Of a stretch of DNA of 64,000 bases, positions 1-8,683 are shown in pieces. Position 1 is the stretch's first letter. Each line of letters begins with the position of its first letter. Under the pieces are notes generated by a model. That model was not told the DNA's origin and searched no databases. It saw only the letters and a list, made by a program, of their open reading frames with translations. The stretch covers positions 248,001 to 312,000 of the forward strand of contig NZ_CAKJTJ010000001.1 of assembly GCF_917563925.1 (NCBI RefSeq), in the 5' to 3' direction. Made by a program: the position numbers and the translations under genes. The DNA is from Sutcliffiella rhizosphaerae (lineage in GTDB: Bacteria; Bacillota; Bacilli; Bacillales; Bacillaceae_I).

Positions 1-486
1 GAAACAGCCTGGAAACCTGTGATGGATGGTGCTACACATGAGAACGGAATGCGTCCAGGTACAATCAATGTACCTGGTATCGCTTCATTCATAATGGCAG
101 CACAACAAATGGAACAAAACATGCCCATATTGATTGAAAAGTACGAAATGCTTAGAATATACTTTCAACAACAAATCGAACGATTATGGCTACCGATATT
201 GATAGAAGGTGAAAATGTTGAAGGACTACCACACATTTTAGGTCTTCGCTTACCAGGAATAGAAGGACAGCATGTGATGCTAGAATGTAACCGTAAACAG
301 ATTGCCATTTCTACTGGGAGTGCTTGTCAGGTCGGAACTCAATCTCCTTCTAGAACTATGATTGCTACAGGAAAGTCAGCTGATGAAGCGAGAGAATTTA
401 TCCGTATTTCATTTGGTAAAGATTCTACTACTAGCGATATTGATCGCCTAGTTATCGCATTGAAGGAAATAATAGAAAATTATTAG
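1..486 (+). CDS. nifS: Cysteine desulfurase, NifS/IscS type (3' part; start lies outside the window)
   Basis: PLP-dependent cysteine desulfurase, C-terminal 161 residues only; the reading frame is open from base 1. The sulfur-accepting cysteine is seen in the loop STGSACQVG (Cys codon at 325-327), and RPGTINVPGI matches the conserved RxGTxNxxxI segment of the family. In Bacillus the nifS copy next to nadR activates the NadA iron-sulfur cluster for NAD synthesis and lies divergently from nadBCA, which would be off the left edge. The neighbour nadR follows on the same strand after about 105 bp, which fits the nifS-nadR pair of B. subtilis. Identification is firm; the link to NadA is inferred from gene order. 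Confidence 0.9.
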   Translation, partial: ETAWKPVMDGATHENGMRPGTINVPGIASFIMAAQQMEQNMPILIEKYEMLRIYFQQQIERLWLPILIEGENVEGLPHILGLRLPGIEGQHVMLECNRKQIAISTGSACQVGTQSPSRTMIATGKSADEAREFIRISFGKDSTTSDIDRLVIALKEIIENY

Positions 487-506
487 AAAAGCGGAAGTGG
501 TGAGCA

Positions 507-550
507 CTAGCAAATGATGTTTGCTAGAAGGTTGGTATTCCACCAACCTT
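507..550. repeat. Two back-to-back perfect hairpins between nifS and nadR
   Basis: Two inverted repeats directly abut. The first is CTAGCAAA (507-514) and TTTGCTAG (520-527) with a 5-nt loop. The second is AAGGTTGGT (528-536) and ACCAACCTT (542-550) with a 5-nt loop. There is no T-run, so neither is a canonical terminator. They could be processing or stability elements in a nifS-nadR transcript, or the remains of a small repeat. Confidence 0.6.
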
Positions 551-592
551 AGCGTTGCTTTCACTTTCATTTTTTAAAAGGAGCGGCAATGG

Positions 593-1129
593 ATGACACA
601 AGAAAAAAAAGTCTTAGGGGAAGAACGAAGAAATCTGTTGCTAAACTGGCTACAAACAGAAAATAAACCGCTAACAGGTGGTGAATTAGCATCAAGAACG
701 AATGTCAGTAGACAAGTCATTGTTCAAGATATCTCTCTATTGAAAGCTAAAAATGAACCAATCATGGCGACTAGTCAAGGGTATGTCTACATGAAACCTT
801 ATGGCCAGCCAATAAAAAAAGAGCGAATTATTGTTTCGTATCATGAACCGTATCGCACGAAAGAAGAATTATATATTTTGGTTGATTATGGTGTAACCGT
901 TAAGGATGTAAGAATTGAACACCCGGTGTATGGGGACTTAAATGCTTCCGTCATGGTAAGCACTCGAGCAGAAGTAGATGCATTTATTCGAAAAATAAAG
1001 CAAACGAATGCCTCCTATCTTTCTCAACTTACGGATGGAACACATCTTCACACATTAGAAGCTGATTCCGAAGAAAAGCTTGATGCTGCATGTGCAGCTT
1101 TGATGGAAGCAGGTATGTTGGTAGAATAA
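593..1129 (+). CDS. nadR: NAD biosynthesis transcriptional repressor NadR (YrxA/NiaR family)
   Basis: Nicotinate-responsive repressor of NAD synthesis genes, 178 aa (B. subtilis YrxA is of similar size). The N-terminal HTH_11 domain is at about residues 8-60 (LLNWLQ ... LTGGELASRTNVSRQVIVQDI), followed by a 3H domain (about 75-175) with conserved histidines around HPVYGDL and LTDGTHLHT. The ATG at 593 is preceded by an AAAGGAG ribosome binding site 10 nt upstream. It follows nifS on the same strand, as in B. subtilis. It is expected to repress nadBCA and its own operon; no operator was identified here. Confidence 0.9.
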   Translation: MTQEKKVLGEERRNLLLNWLQTENKPLTGGELASRTNVSRQVIVQDISLLKAKNEPIMATSQGYVYMKPYGQPIKKERIIVSYHEPYRTKEELYILVDYGVTVKDVRIEHPVYGDLNASVMVSTRAEVDAFIRKIKQTNASYLSQLTDGTHLHTLEADSEEKLDAACAALMEAGMLVE

Positions 1130-1130
1130 G

Positions 1131-1460
1131 AAAAATGGAAAAAGCGAGTACTCAAATGGATATTGAGTGACCCGAAAATAGCATAATGGAAAAACCGGGC
1201 ACTCAAATGGATATTGAGTGACCCAAAAATAACATAATGAGAAATTCGGGCACTCAAACAGATATTGAATGACCCGAAAATAGCATAATGCAAAAAACGG
1301 GCACTCAAATGGATATTGAATGACCCGAAAATAGCATAATGAGAAATTCGGGCACTCAAACGGATATTGAGTGACCCAAAAATAGCATAATGAGAAATTC
1401 GGGCACTAAACATAAATGAGTCCCCGGAAAATTGCAAAATGAGAAACCAGGGCACTCAAT
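1131..1460. repeat. Tandem array of 51-nt hairpin-forming units
   Basis: Seven units with the landmark ACTCAA (degraded in one copy) at 1150, 1201, 1252, 1303, 1354, 1405 and 1454: the first five intervals are exactly 51 nt, the last is 49. Within a unit CACTCAA pairs with TTGAGTG across a 7-nt loop, and the outer GGG pairs with CCC, followed by a linker ending in AGCATAATG. Copies differ by a few substitutions, and the last two units are degraded. The array begins directly after the nadR stop codon. There are no unique spacers, so it is not CRISPR. The remaining stretch up to 1610 is AT-rich and shows no gene. Confidence 0.85.
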
Positions 1461-1610
1461 ATGCGGGACTAAAGTTAAATACTCGAATCTCAGTTCTCAA
1501 AAAGTATAATAACAAAAGAATCAGTTAATTTGCGTAATAGCTAATGGCTTTTGCACCAATTAAAAGTCTTGTCACGACGTTAGCTTTATAAAAAGTAGAC
1601 GTCGAACTAG

Positions 1611-2477
1611 CTATTTAATAGAGTAACTGTGATACTTGCCTAATATTTTTACCGAGCTCCCCAATGATTCTAGCTCCTCAATGGCAGGGGGAATCAATGG
1701 ATGATTCATCTCCTCATTCACATCGATAATAAAGAAGTAATTTCCAAGCCCTGTTTTCATTGGCCTTGACTCTATTTTGGAAAGGTTTAATTTTCTCCAA
1801 GCAAACACTGATAATACTTGGTGAAGCGCTCCTGAATGGTCCGTTGGGAGTGTTACCATCAGTGTTGTTTTTTCCCCTGAACTTTCATATACTTCGCTCT
1901 GAATCATTTTATTCTGATCACGATGAAGGACAATAAATTTTGTATGGTTGTTATCATAATCATGAATATCTTCTTGAAGAACTGCTAGCTTGTACTCTTT
2001 TGCAGCAAGTGAATTAGCAATACATGCAGCTTTTTTGGAAAGGCGGTGATCCGATATCAGCTTTGCAGCAGCTGCTGTAGAGGAGGTCGGTTCATAGACC
2101 GCTTCTGGATAATGTGTATGTAAATATTTGTGGCATTGAGCAATTGCATGTGAATGAGAATAAATGACCTCTAATTCTCCGCCGTTTTTTAAATGATCCG
2201 TGTGGACCAATAAATGTTGACGGATAGGGATTGTAAGTTCCCCAACAATTGGTAATGGACAGTCATGTATTAAATAATCCAATGTCACATTCACAGAACC
2301 TTCAATGGCATTTTCCAGTGGAACAACTGCCGCCTCCACACTCCCATTTAGGACAGCGTCCATACATTCAGGAATGGTGGCAAATGCCTTTTTTTCACTA
2401 TCAGGAAAGAATTTTGTTACTGCCAAATCGGTAAACGTTGCTTTCGGTCCTAAAAATCCAATCTGTGATGGTTTCAT
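1611..2477 (-). CDS. pheA: Prephenate dehydratase
   Basis: Converts prephenate to phenylpyruvate in phenylalanine synthesis (cytosolic). The 288-aa protein has the N-terminal catalytic domain (IGFLGPKATFTDLA at the start, VPLENAIEGSVN near residue 55) and a C-terminal ACT domain (about 200-285) with the Phe-binding ESRP motif. The usual TRF catalytic motif reads TKF here (NHTKFIVLHRD), a conservative change. The start ATG has an AAGGGAG site upstream. It follows thrR/pheB on the same strand, as in B. subtilis. Confidence 0.95.
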   Translation of the reverse strand: MKPSQIGFLGPKATFTDLAVTKFFPDSEKKAFATIPECMDAVLNGSVEAAVVPLENAIEGSVNVTLDYLIHDCPLPIVGELTIPIRQHLLVHTDHLKNGGELEVIYSHSHAIAQCHKYLHTHYPEAVYEPTSSTAAAAKLISDHRLSKKAACIANSLAAKEYKLAVLQEDIHDYDNNHTKFIVLHRDQNKMIQSEVYESSGEKTTLMVTLPTDHSGALHQVLSVFAWRKLNLSKIESRPMKTGLGNYFFIIDVNEEMNHPLIPPAIEELESLGSSVKILGKYHSYSIK

Positions 2478-2525
2478 ATTCTCTACTCCCTTAACTAAAC
2501 TAAACTCCTTGTGAACTTGAAGAGC

Positions 2526-2969
2526 CTAAGCCCCGGTCCCCAAAATCTCTACTTTATCTACAAATTCTAGTCTCTTTAGCTTCGAAAGTAAAGTATGAAT
2601 ATCACCTTGAAGTCCTGACATATCTAAAGATAATGTAACATTCGCTTTACCTTGAAGTGGAATGGTTTGGTGAATGGTTAATACATTGCAGCCTGCAGTA
2701 GCTACAGTAGCAAGCAATTGTGAAAGCGCACCAGTCTGATCCTCCAAATGAAAAAACAACGTCATAATCCTTTCTTTTACCATCGTATGAAAAGGAAATA
2801 CGGTGTCACGGTATTTATAAAAGGCACTTCTGCTAAGATCCACTTTTTGTACCGCTTCCGCAATGGAGGTCACTTTCCCGCGAGCTATCATTTCTTTGAC
2901 CTCTAATGATTTTTTCATCGCTTCTGGTAGCACATCTTCCCGTACTAAAAAGAACTTCTCCTCTAACAT
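2526..2969 (-). CDS. thrR: ACT-domain regulator ThrR/PheB (UPF0735 family)
   Basis: 147-aa protein with an N-terminal helix-turn-helix-like half ([28 protein letters not shown], about residues 33-60) and a C-terminal ACT domain (about 70-145; [30 protein letters not shown]). In B. subtilis this gene, long called pheB, encodes ThrR, a repressor of the hom-thrCB genes. It sits between obgE and pheA with pheA starting 48 bp downstream, so co-transcription is likely. ATG at 2969 follows a GGAGAG site. Family assignment is firm; the regulatory role comes from the B. subtilis orthologue. Confidence 0.88.
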   Translation of the reverse strand: MLEEKFFLVREDVLPEAMKKSLEVKEMIARGKVTSIAEAVQKVDLSRSAFYKYRDTVFPFHTMVKERIMTLFFHLEDQTGALSQLLATVATAGCNVLTIHQTIPLQGKANVTLSLDMSGLQGDIHTLLSKLKRLEFVDKVEILGTGA

Positions 2970-3037
2970 CGGACATCTCTCCTTGACATCTATATGTAAA
3001 GAAGAGAGGATAAAATGAATTATCCCCTCTCGTACAA

Positions 3038-4321
3038 CTATTCTACAAATTCAAATTCATATTTCTGCAAACGAACAATGTCGCCATCTTTTGCACCTCT
3101 AGCTCGCAATGCTTCATCCACACCCATTCCGCGTAACTGGCGAGCAAAACGTCTAATGGATTCTTCATGGTTGAAGTTTGTCATGACAAACAGCTTCTCA
3201 AGATTTTCACCAGAAAGTACAAATGCACCATCTGGATCTCTTGTAATCATAAAGTCAGCTTCTTCTTTTTCATGTTTATACACGACACGCTGTTCGATCG
3301 CTTCTTCTTCATACAAAGGATACTCAGGAGCATTCTCAAGCTCGTCGGCAACTGCATAAAGCAGGTCGCGAAGTCCTTCACGAGTTAATGCAGATATCGG
3401 GAATATCTTTACGTTTTCCCCAACCTGTTCCTTAAACATTTCAAGATTTTCTTCTGCATCAGGCATATCCATTTTATTGGCTACAATAATTTGGGCACGC
3501 TCTGTCAGTCGCAGGTTATATTCCTTTAATTCTTGATTGATGGTCACATAGTCCTCATAAGGGTCACGGCCTTCTAAGCCTCCCATATCAACAACATGCA
3601 TAATAACTCTTGTCCGCTCTATATGACGCAGGAATTGGTGACCAAGTCCTACTCCTTCATGGGCACCTTCTATCAATCCGGGAAGGTCAGCCATGACGAA
3701 ACTGCGGCCATCTTCTGTTTCTACAACTCCTAGGTTGGGAACGATTGTGGTAAAGTGATATTCCGCAATTTTCGGTTTTGCAGCTGACACCACTGATAGG
3801 AGAGTAGATTTCCCTACACTTGGGAACCCAACAAGGCCAACATCAGCTAGTACCTTTAATTCAAGAATAACATAACGCTCTTGTCCAGGTTCACCGTTTT
3901 CAGCAATTTCTGGTGCTGGGTTTCGAGGTGTTGCAAAACGAGTATTTCCACGGCCACCACGACCTCCCTTTGCTACCACATATTGCTGGCCATGCTCTGT
4001 TAAGTCAGCAAGTGTCTCCTTTGTGTCGTCGTCTATTACGACTGTCCCAGGCGGCACTTTAACGATCATGTTTTCCGAATTTCTACCGTGCTGGTTTTTC
4101 GACATCCCATGTTCACCACGGTTTGCTTTAAAGTGACGTTTATAACGGAAGTCCATTAAAGTACGCAAACCTTCCTCAACCTGAAGGACAACGCCTGCTC
4201 CCTTTCCTCCATCGCCACCTGCTGGTCCTCCGTCCGGAACATATTTTTCACGCCGGAACGCTACCATTCCGTTTCCGCCGTCTCCACCTTTTACATATAT
4301 TTTGACCTGATCTACAAACAT
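3038..4321 (-). CDS. obgE: GTPase Obg (ribosome assembly, stress and sporulation)
   Basis: Essential Obg-family GTPase, 427 aa. The N-terminal glycine-rich Obg fold covers about residues 1-156 ([24 protein letters not shown]), the G domain about 157-340 (P-loop [13 protein letters not shown] switch, NKMD specificity motif), and the C-terminal OCT domain runs to the end. In B. subtilis Obg associates with the ribosome and is needed for the stress response and sporulation phosphorelay. It lies 103 bp downstream of spo0B on the same strand, the usual spo0B-obg order. Confidence 0.97.
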   Translation of the reverse strand: MFVDQVKIYVKGGDGGNGMVAFRREKYVPDGGPAGGDGGKGAGVVLQVEEGLRTLMDFRYKRHFKANRGEHGMSKNQHGRNSENMIVKVPPGTVVIDDDTKETLADLTEHGQQYVVAKGGRGGRGNTRFATPRNPAPEIAENGEPGQERYVILELKVLADVGLVGFPSVGKSTLLSVVSAAKPKIAEYHFTTIVPNLGVVETEDGRSFVMADLPGLIEGAHEGVGLGHQFLRHIERTRVIMHVVDMGGLEGRDPYEDYVTINQELKEYNLRLTERAQIIVANKMDMPDAEENLEMFKEQVGENVKIFPISALTREGLRDLLYAVADELENAPEYPLYEEEAIEQRVVYKHEKEEADFMITRDPDGAFVLSGENLEKLFVMTNFNHEESIRRFARQLRGMGVDEALRARGAKDGDIVRLQKYEFEFVE

Positions 4322-4424
4322 TGCTTATTCACTCCGATATCATAAAAAGACTGGAATTTGTCTTTTATTCATATTTTATGTAGTCCATCATCCATACGAA
4401 AGACTAGTGTCCTATATTACTTAT

Positions 4425-4955
4425 TTACAATTTCAACGACACTGTAAAATTGCTTTCTTCTATGCTAATTTCTTTTTCATTAACATAAAACTCATTTGGT
4501 TGATTTTTCAACCAATGTTTTAAAAAGCCTGTGTCTTCTAGTATCCCATTTATATCAAAAAAGAAACGAACTTCCGTCTTTTCTATATGCAAACTTAAGA
4601 ATAAATGATTATCCCCTGTTCTATTCACCACTTTTTCCAATCCAGTGAATAAGGAGGAAATCCAACGGTACAGTATGTCGTCCAACTTAGACATGTCAAC
4701 AGGATTACCAATCACTTCATATTCAAACGAGAATAGTCTTGGCTCCCAATGATAGGTGATTAGATACTCAGCAAATAACGGTGCATGTAAATTGGTAAGA
4801 TTTGATTCATGGTTTGATTCCAAAACTATTTCGTCTATCAAGTTGCTTACTCTCTCTAAGCGCCCCAGTGACAAATTTGCCTTAATCAATTGCAGCCTAT
4901 TAAGCCAATCATGTCTGGAATGACGCAGAACATCCAACGTTTTTCTTTTTCTCAT
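4425..4955 (-). CDS. spo0B: Sporulation initiation phosphotransferase Spo0B
   Basis: Relays phosphate from Spo0F to Spo0A at the start of sporulation. The phospho-accepting histidine is in SRHDWLNRLQLIKANL (His15 here, His30 in B. subtilis), followed by the helical hairpin dimerisation region and a degenerate ATPase-like C-terminal domain. At 176 aa it is shorter than B. subtilis Spo0B (192 aa), mostly because about 15 N-terminal residues are missing; the ATG at 4955 with an AGGAGAA site supports the short form. It lies between rpmA and obg as expected. Confidence 0.9.
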   Translation of the reverse strand: MRKRKTLDVLRHSRHDWLNRLQLIKANLSLGRLERVSNLIDEIVLESNHESNLTNLHAPLFAEYLITYHWEPRLFSFEYEVIGNPVDMSKLDDILYRWISSLFTGLEKVVNRTGDNHLFLSLHIEKTEVRFFFDINGILEDTGFLKHWLKNQPNEFYVNEKEISIEESNFTVSLKL

Positions 4956-5181
4956 CTTTACCGTTCTCCTAGCTTTGGCTTATTCCGGTACCCATTCAAT
5001 ATGTCGATTATAGCATATTTGTACATAAACGTGGGGAAAAGATGGAAAGGTCGTTATTGTGTGTATTAATATTGGAAAGGCTCATTTCTACATGATGGTT
5101 GCTATTAACCTGAAAATAGTCGGATTCTTGACTTTCATAACGATCTAGTAAAGTTTCCAAAAGAAAGCAACTATTGGCAAC

Positions 5182-5214
5182 AAAAAAACCCTAACCTATA
5201 ACTTAGGCTAGGGC
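5182..5214 (-). terminator. Rho-independent terminator after rpmA
   Basis: On the minus strand CCCTA-G-CCTA pairs with TAGG-T-TAGGG (one G·T wobble) around a short loop, followed by seven T. It lies just past the rpmA stop codon and separates rplU-prp-rpmA from spo0B-obg. Confidence 0.85.
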
Positions 5215-5227
5215 ATCTGCATGAAGC

Positions 5228-5530
<303 letters not shown>

Positions 5531-5857
5531 CTAGTTAGAAATGGTTATATAATTTCCATAATCACGTTCTATCGTCTCTAAAGACACAACCATACCTTCC
5601 AACAACAGCTGGATTTTCTCTTGTGTCGCTTCATCTATATTAGATGGAATGGAACAGCGGAGAAACCCATCTGCTCCTTGCTCAATTTCAGGTGTAATCT
5701 TACAAAGTGTCATTACTGCGTTCACAGCACCGAAAGATACTGCTGAAGCACCTGCGCATACAATGTCAGAACCCTTCTTGGCAAAGTTAGCATGTCCAGT
5801 TATGGTAAACGATTGAATCAGCTGTTGATCGTCTCGTTTAATCGTAACTTTAATCAT
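5531..5857 (-). CDS. prp: Ribosomal-processing cysteine protease Prp (YsxB)
   Basis: 108-aa cysteine protease that trims the N-terminus of L27 before ribosome assembly. The catalytic pair is visible as His in TGHANFAKKG and Cys in DIVCAGASAVSFGAVN, the family signature. It lies between rplU and rpmA, its substrate gene, with gaps of about 15 and 12 bp, so it is translated in step with both ribosomal proteins. Confidence 0.93.
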   Translation of the reverse strand: MIKVTIKRDDQQLIQSFTITGHANFAKKGSDIVCAGASAVSFGAVNAVMTLCKITPEIEQGADGFLRCSIPSNIDEATQEKIQLLLEGMVVSLETIERDYGNYITISN

Positions 5858-5872
5858 TCAATCATCCTTAAA

Positions 5873-6181
5873 TTATGCGTTGATTGCATCAACAACAAGC
5901 TTCGTGTAAGGTTGACGATGACCTTGTTTTTTGCGGTAGTTTTTCTTCGCTTTGTATTTGAATACAGTAATTTTCTTCGCACGGCCTTGTTTTTCAACTT
6001 TAGCCGTTACAGAAGCACCTTCAACTAGTGGGCTACCAACTTTAACATTGTCGCCACCAACGAAAAGAACCTGATCGAAAGTTACTACATCACCTTCAGC
6101 TGCATCAAGTTTTTCGATGTAGATCGTTTGACCTGCTTCAACCTTGATTTGCTTACCACCTGTTTCAATAATTGCGTACAT
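5873..6181 (-). CDS. rplU: 50S ribosomal protein L21
   Basis: L21, 102 aa ([26 protein letters not shown]-terminal [19 protein letters not shown]). It binds 23S rRNA near L20. First gene of rplU-prp-rpmA, with an AGGAGGTGCAAGAGT spacing before its ATG. A structured leader upstream probably controls it (separate entry). Confidence 0.97.
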   Translation of the reverse strand: MYAIIETGGKQIKVEAGQTIYIEKLDAAEGDVVTFDQVLFVGGDNVKVGSPLVEGASVTAKVEKQGRAKKITVFKYKAKKNYRKKQGHRQPYTKLVVDAINA

Positions 6182-6189
6182 ACTCTTGC

Positions 6190-6305
6190 ACCTCCTATAA
6201 TAGACTCAGACTCGCCAGTGTTAGGTATATGTACGAAAATCGTCCATATTTTTCATAGGACCTAGACTGTGCGGTTGTAGCACGGGTGCTACAAACTAAC
6301 AAAGA
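6190..6305 (-). promoter_or_regulatory. Putative ribosomal protein L21 leader RNA
   Basis: The about 120-nt region before rplU, read on the minus strand, holds a strong hairpin GTAGCAC-CC-GTGCTAC, then ACAACCGCACAGTC, then a second stem (GTCCTAT pairing with ATGGAC). This layout and position match the Firmicute L21 leader (Rfam L21_leader), which is thought to sense L21. The match is from memory of the family, not a covariance search. Confidence 0.55.
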
Positions 6306-6343
6306 ACATCTTAGCATAATACAAACCTTGATGTCAATAAAGT

Positions 6344-7783
6344 TTAAAGCGATTCTAACCGAATATTAGCATCTTTATTGGAACCCGCAAATCGTATTTC
6401 ATAGCTAGATACTTTTTGTTTTTTGATAAAATAAATCTCAAGACCTATCCGCTCTTTCACATTAAGCATGTTCAATAGCTTGTCCACTACTTCTGCCTTT
6501 GTTTCTACGATCACTGCCTCTACTTCACTACCTTTAAACTCAAGCAATTCCCGTTCAAGCTGATAAGATATGGTTTCAATGGAATATACGACTTCTTTTC
6601 CTTCTCCTGCTTGCAATAATAAGCTCGTTAAAGGCTCCCGAACTTTTTTTCTTGTTAGCTGCATAAGGTTTAGCTCCGTAAATCCAACCACTCTGACAAA
6701 AGATCGGTCTTTTTCAACAGCTGCTTGTAAAACGTTTTGAACTTGGGTTCGCTCCTTACCGTTTTTCATATCAATAAAATCGATAATAATAATGCCACCG
6801 ATTTGACGTAAACGAAGTTGCCTTGCTATTTCAACAGCAGCTTCCAGGTTTGTCTTTAGTACCGTTTCTTGCAATCCTGTCTTCCCAATGAACTTTCCGG
6901 TATTCACATCAATTACAGTCATTGCTTCCGTATGCTCAATAAGGATATAGCCACCACTTTTTAACCAGACTATTTTTTTGAGTGCTTTTTCAAGCTCCTG
7001 CTCCATTCCTCTTCTTTTGAAAATTCCTTCTTTCCCTGTATAAAAACGAACAGGGTAACCTTTCTTTTTCAAAAACTGAAAAGTTGAAGCATCGTCTACC
7101 TCCACATGGTTTACTTCAGCTGGTGAAATATCACGAATCAGCTTTGAAACAAAGCGTTCTTCTTCGTGAAGTAAAGAAGGAACTTTTACGGAATCAACCT
7201 TATCATGTGCAGTTAAAAATTGCTGTTGTAAATCCATCAGTTCTGCTTCCACCAACTCAGGAGGAATATGTTCACTTGCAGTCCGAAGAATAGCACCCTC
7301 CTCCTCTGTCAGCCATTCCTGTAGGTGCTTCCGCCATTCTTTTCTTTTTACATCCGACATCTTTTTAGAAATTGCTTTATATTTCCCATATGGCTGATAA
7401 ACGACATGTGTTCCAGGAAATTCAAGTAACCCGGTAAGCTTTGGACCTTTTGTGCCTTCTCCTTCTTTTACGACTTGCACAAGGATGGCCTCTCCTTGGT
7501 GAACAAAATGAGAAATTGATTTTAATTCCTTTTCTGATTTGGAAAGCAAAGATGTTTGAAAAGAACATAAATGGTCGCGGTGAAGGTAGCCGTGTTTCTG
7601 CTGTCCAATATCGACAAAAGCAGCTTGCATGCCAGGCAATACATTCACAACGCGACCTATATAAATATTTCCATCTATAGGATGAGTGTCTGGCCGGTCA
7701 ATTAACAGCTCGACTAATTTACCATCCTCTTTCACAGCAACCCGTTTTTCAGTTGCTTTCATTTCCATAATTAGCTCAATCAA
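6344..7783 (-). CDS. rng: RNase E/G family ribonuclease lacking the zinc-link cysteines
   Basis: 479-aa endoribonuclease homologue. An S1 domain is at about residues 38-110 (GNIYIGRVVNVLPGMQAAFVDIG), followed by RNase-H-like and DNase I-like catalytic domains with the metal-binding aspartates in TVIDVNTGKFIG and IIIIDFIDM. The segment after LTRKKVREPL, where E. coli RNase E/G carries the CPxC zinc-link that ties the dimer, reads TSLLLQAGEGKEVVYS with no cysteine. B. subtilis has no RNase E/G, but many other Bacillaceae carry one between rplU and spoIVFB. The TTG start at 7783 follows GAGG and keeps the conserved N-terminal strand. Confidence 0.87.
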   Translation of the reverse strand: MIELIMEMKATEKRVAVKEDGKLVELLIDRPDTHPIDGNIYIGRVVNVLPGMQAAFVDIGQQKHGYLHRDHLCSFQTSLLSKSEKELKSISHFVHQGEAILVQVVKEGEGTKGPKLTGLLEFPGTHVVYQPYGKYKAISKKMSDVKRKEWRKHLQEWLTEEEGAILRTASEHIPPELVEAELMDLQQQFLTAHDKVDSVKVPSLLHEEERFVSKLIRDISPAEVNHVEVDDASTFQFLKKKGYPVRFYTGKEGIFKRRGMEQELEKALKKIVWLKSGGYILIEHTEAMTVIDVNTGKFIGKTGLQETVLKTNLEAAVEIARQLRLRQIGGIIIIDFIDMKNGKERTQVQNVLQAAVEKDRSFVRVVGFTELNLMQLTRKKVREPLTSLLLQAGEGKEVVYSIETISYQLERELLEFKGSEVEAVIVETKAEVVDKLLNMLNVKERIGLEIYFIKKQKVSSYEIRFAGSNKDANIRLESL

Positions 7784-7813
7784 TTCAGATAGCCTCAGCT
7801 TTCCACTCGAAGT

Positions 7814-8683
7814 TTAGTATGAATAAAGCATATCTCCTATATCAATGGACGTCAACTTCTCCTTGAAGTATGCATGAAGAAGCTCATTTTCATCTAAAGG
7901 AGGCTGTTTGTTGCTTCCCTTCATCACAATAATGTTATGCTTGCAATCCCGCTTGAATTTTTGTAAGACATGATGAATCTTTTCCTTTTCATCCACTATG
8001 ATGGGTGTAATATGAGAAATAGAGTTACTCTTACCATAATAACGCTCCATTAAAAAACGCATAACAACAAAATGGCGCTGTGACCATTCCTTTTTTAAGG
8101 TAAATAATAAAAATACGGTAATGATCCAAATATTGATATGCATTGGATCAATGAAAAGATAGATCGTCACAAATAAAATCAAAAACAAAAACGAAGCCTT
8201 CAATGTACGTTCATGAGCATCAGAAAAGGCTAAAAATCTACTGAATAGCAATCCCATCAATTTCCCACCATCGAGTGGCCAGATTGGAAGAAGGTTTACA
8301 AGGAATATCATCAAATTGAAAATAGAAAATAATTCCCACATGTCTCCTGAAAGAAAACCAAGTTGAAACAAAAGATACCCTCCAGCGCCTAGCCATATAT
8401 GCTGCAAAGGTCCTGCCAGTGTAACTATCAACTCTTCCTTCAGTGGTCGATTCCCATGTTCATCCGTCTCCGCAACCCCTCCAAAAGGAAGAAGTAACAC
8501 TTGCTTGATTCGCCAATTATAATAGGTAGCAGCAAGACCATGACCAAGTTCATGCACAAATACAATAAAGAAAAGAATCAACAATTCCCAGAAATTCCCC
8601 GTCATTAAAGCCAGTCCAACAAGAAGCCACATGAAGGGGTGTATATGAATTTTTTGATAGAGCATAATCCATTTATTATTCAA
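7814..8683 (-). CDS. spoIVFB: SpoIVFB, intramembrane zinc metalloprotease (pro-sigmaK processing)
   Basis: Site-2-protease family enzyme that cleaves pro-sigmaK in the outer forespore membrane of the mother cell. The 289-aa protein has several hydrophobic helices, the zinc motif HELGH (residues 44-48), the downstream ligand motif NLLPIWPLDGGKL near residue 138, and a C-terminal CBS-like domain (about 220-285). The TTG start overlaps the spoIVFA stop region (7-8 nt overlap), so the two are translationally coupled, as in B. subtilis. Confidence 0.94.
   Translation of the reverse strand: MNNKWIMLYQKIHIHPFMWLLVGLALMTGNFWELLILFFIVFVHELGHGLAATYYNWRIKQVLLLPFGGVAETDEHGNRPLKEELIVTLAGPLQHIWLGAGGYLLFQLGFLSGDMWELFSIFNLMIFLVNLLPIWPLDGGKLMGLLFSRFLAFSDAHERTLKASFLFLILFVTIYLFIDPMHINIWIITVFLLFTLKKEWSQRHFVVMRFLMERYYGKSNSISHITPIIVDEKEKIHHVLQKFKRDCKHNIIVMKGSNKQPPLDENELLHAYFKEKLTSIDIGDMLYSY

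Noticed and set aside
1048-1455. Minus-strand open frame of 135 codons with 17-residue repeats (ARISHYAIFGSLNI type)
   Set aside because: It is the translation of the 51-nt tandem array, which stays open because 51 is a multiple of 3; no ribosome binding site, and it overlaps the nadR end.
1131-1460. CRISPR array
   Set aside because: The whole 51-nt unit repeats, with no unique spacers and no cas genes nearby.
4340-4375. Terminator between spo0B and obgE
   Set aside because: The inverted repeat AAAAGAC/GTCTTTT is AT-rich with only a 7-bp stem; too weak to call.
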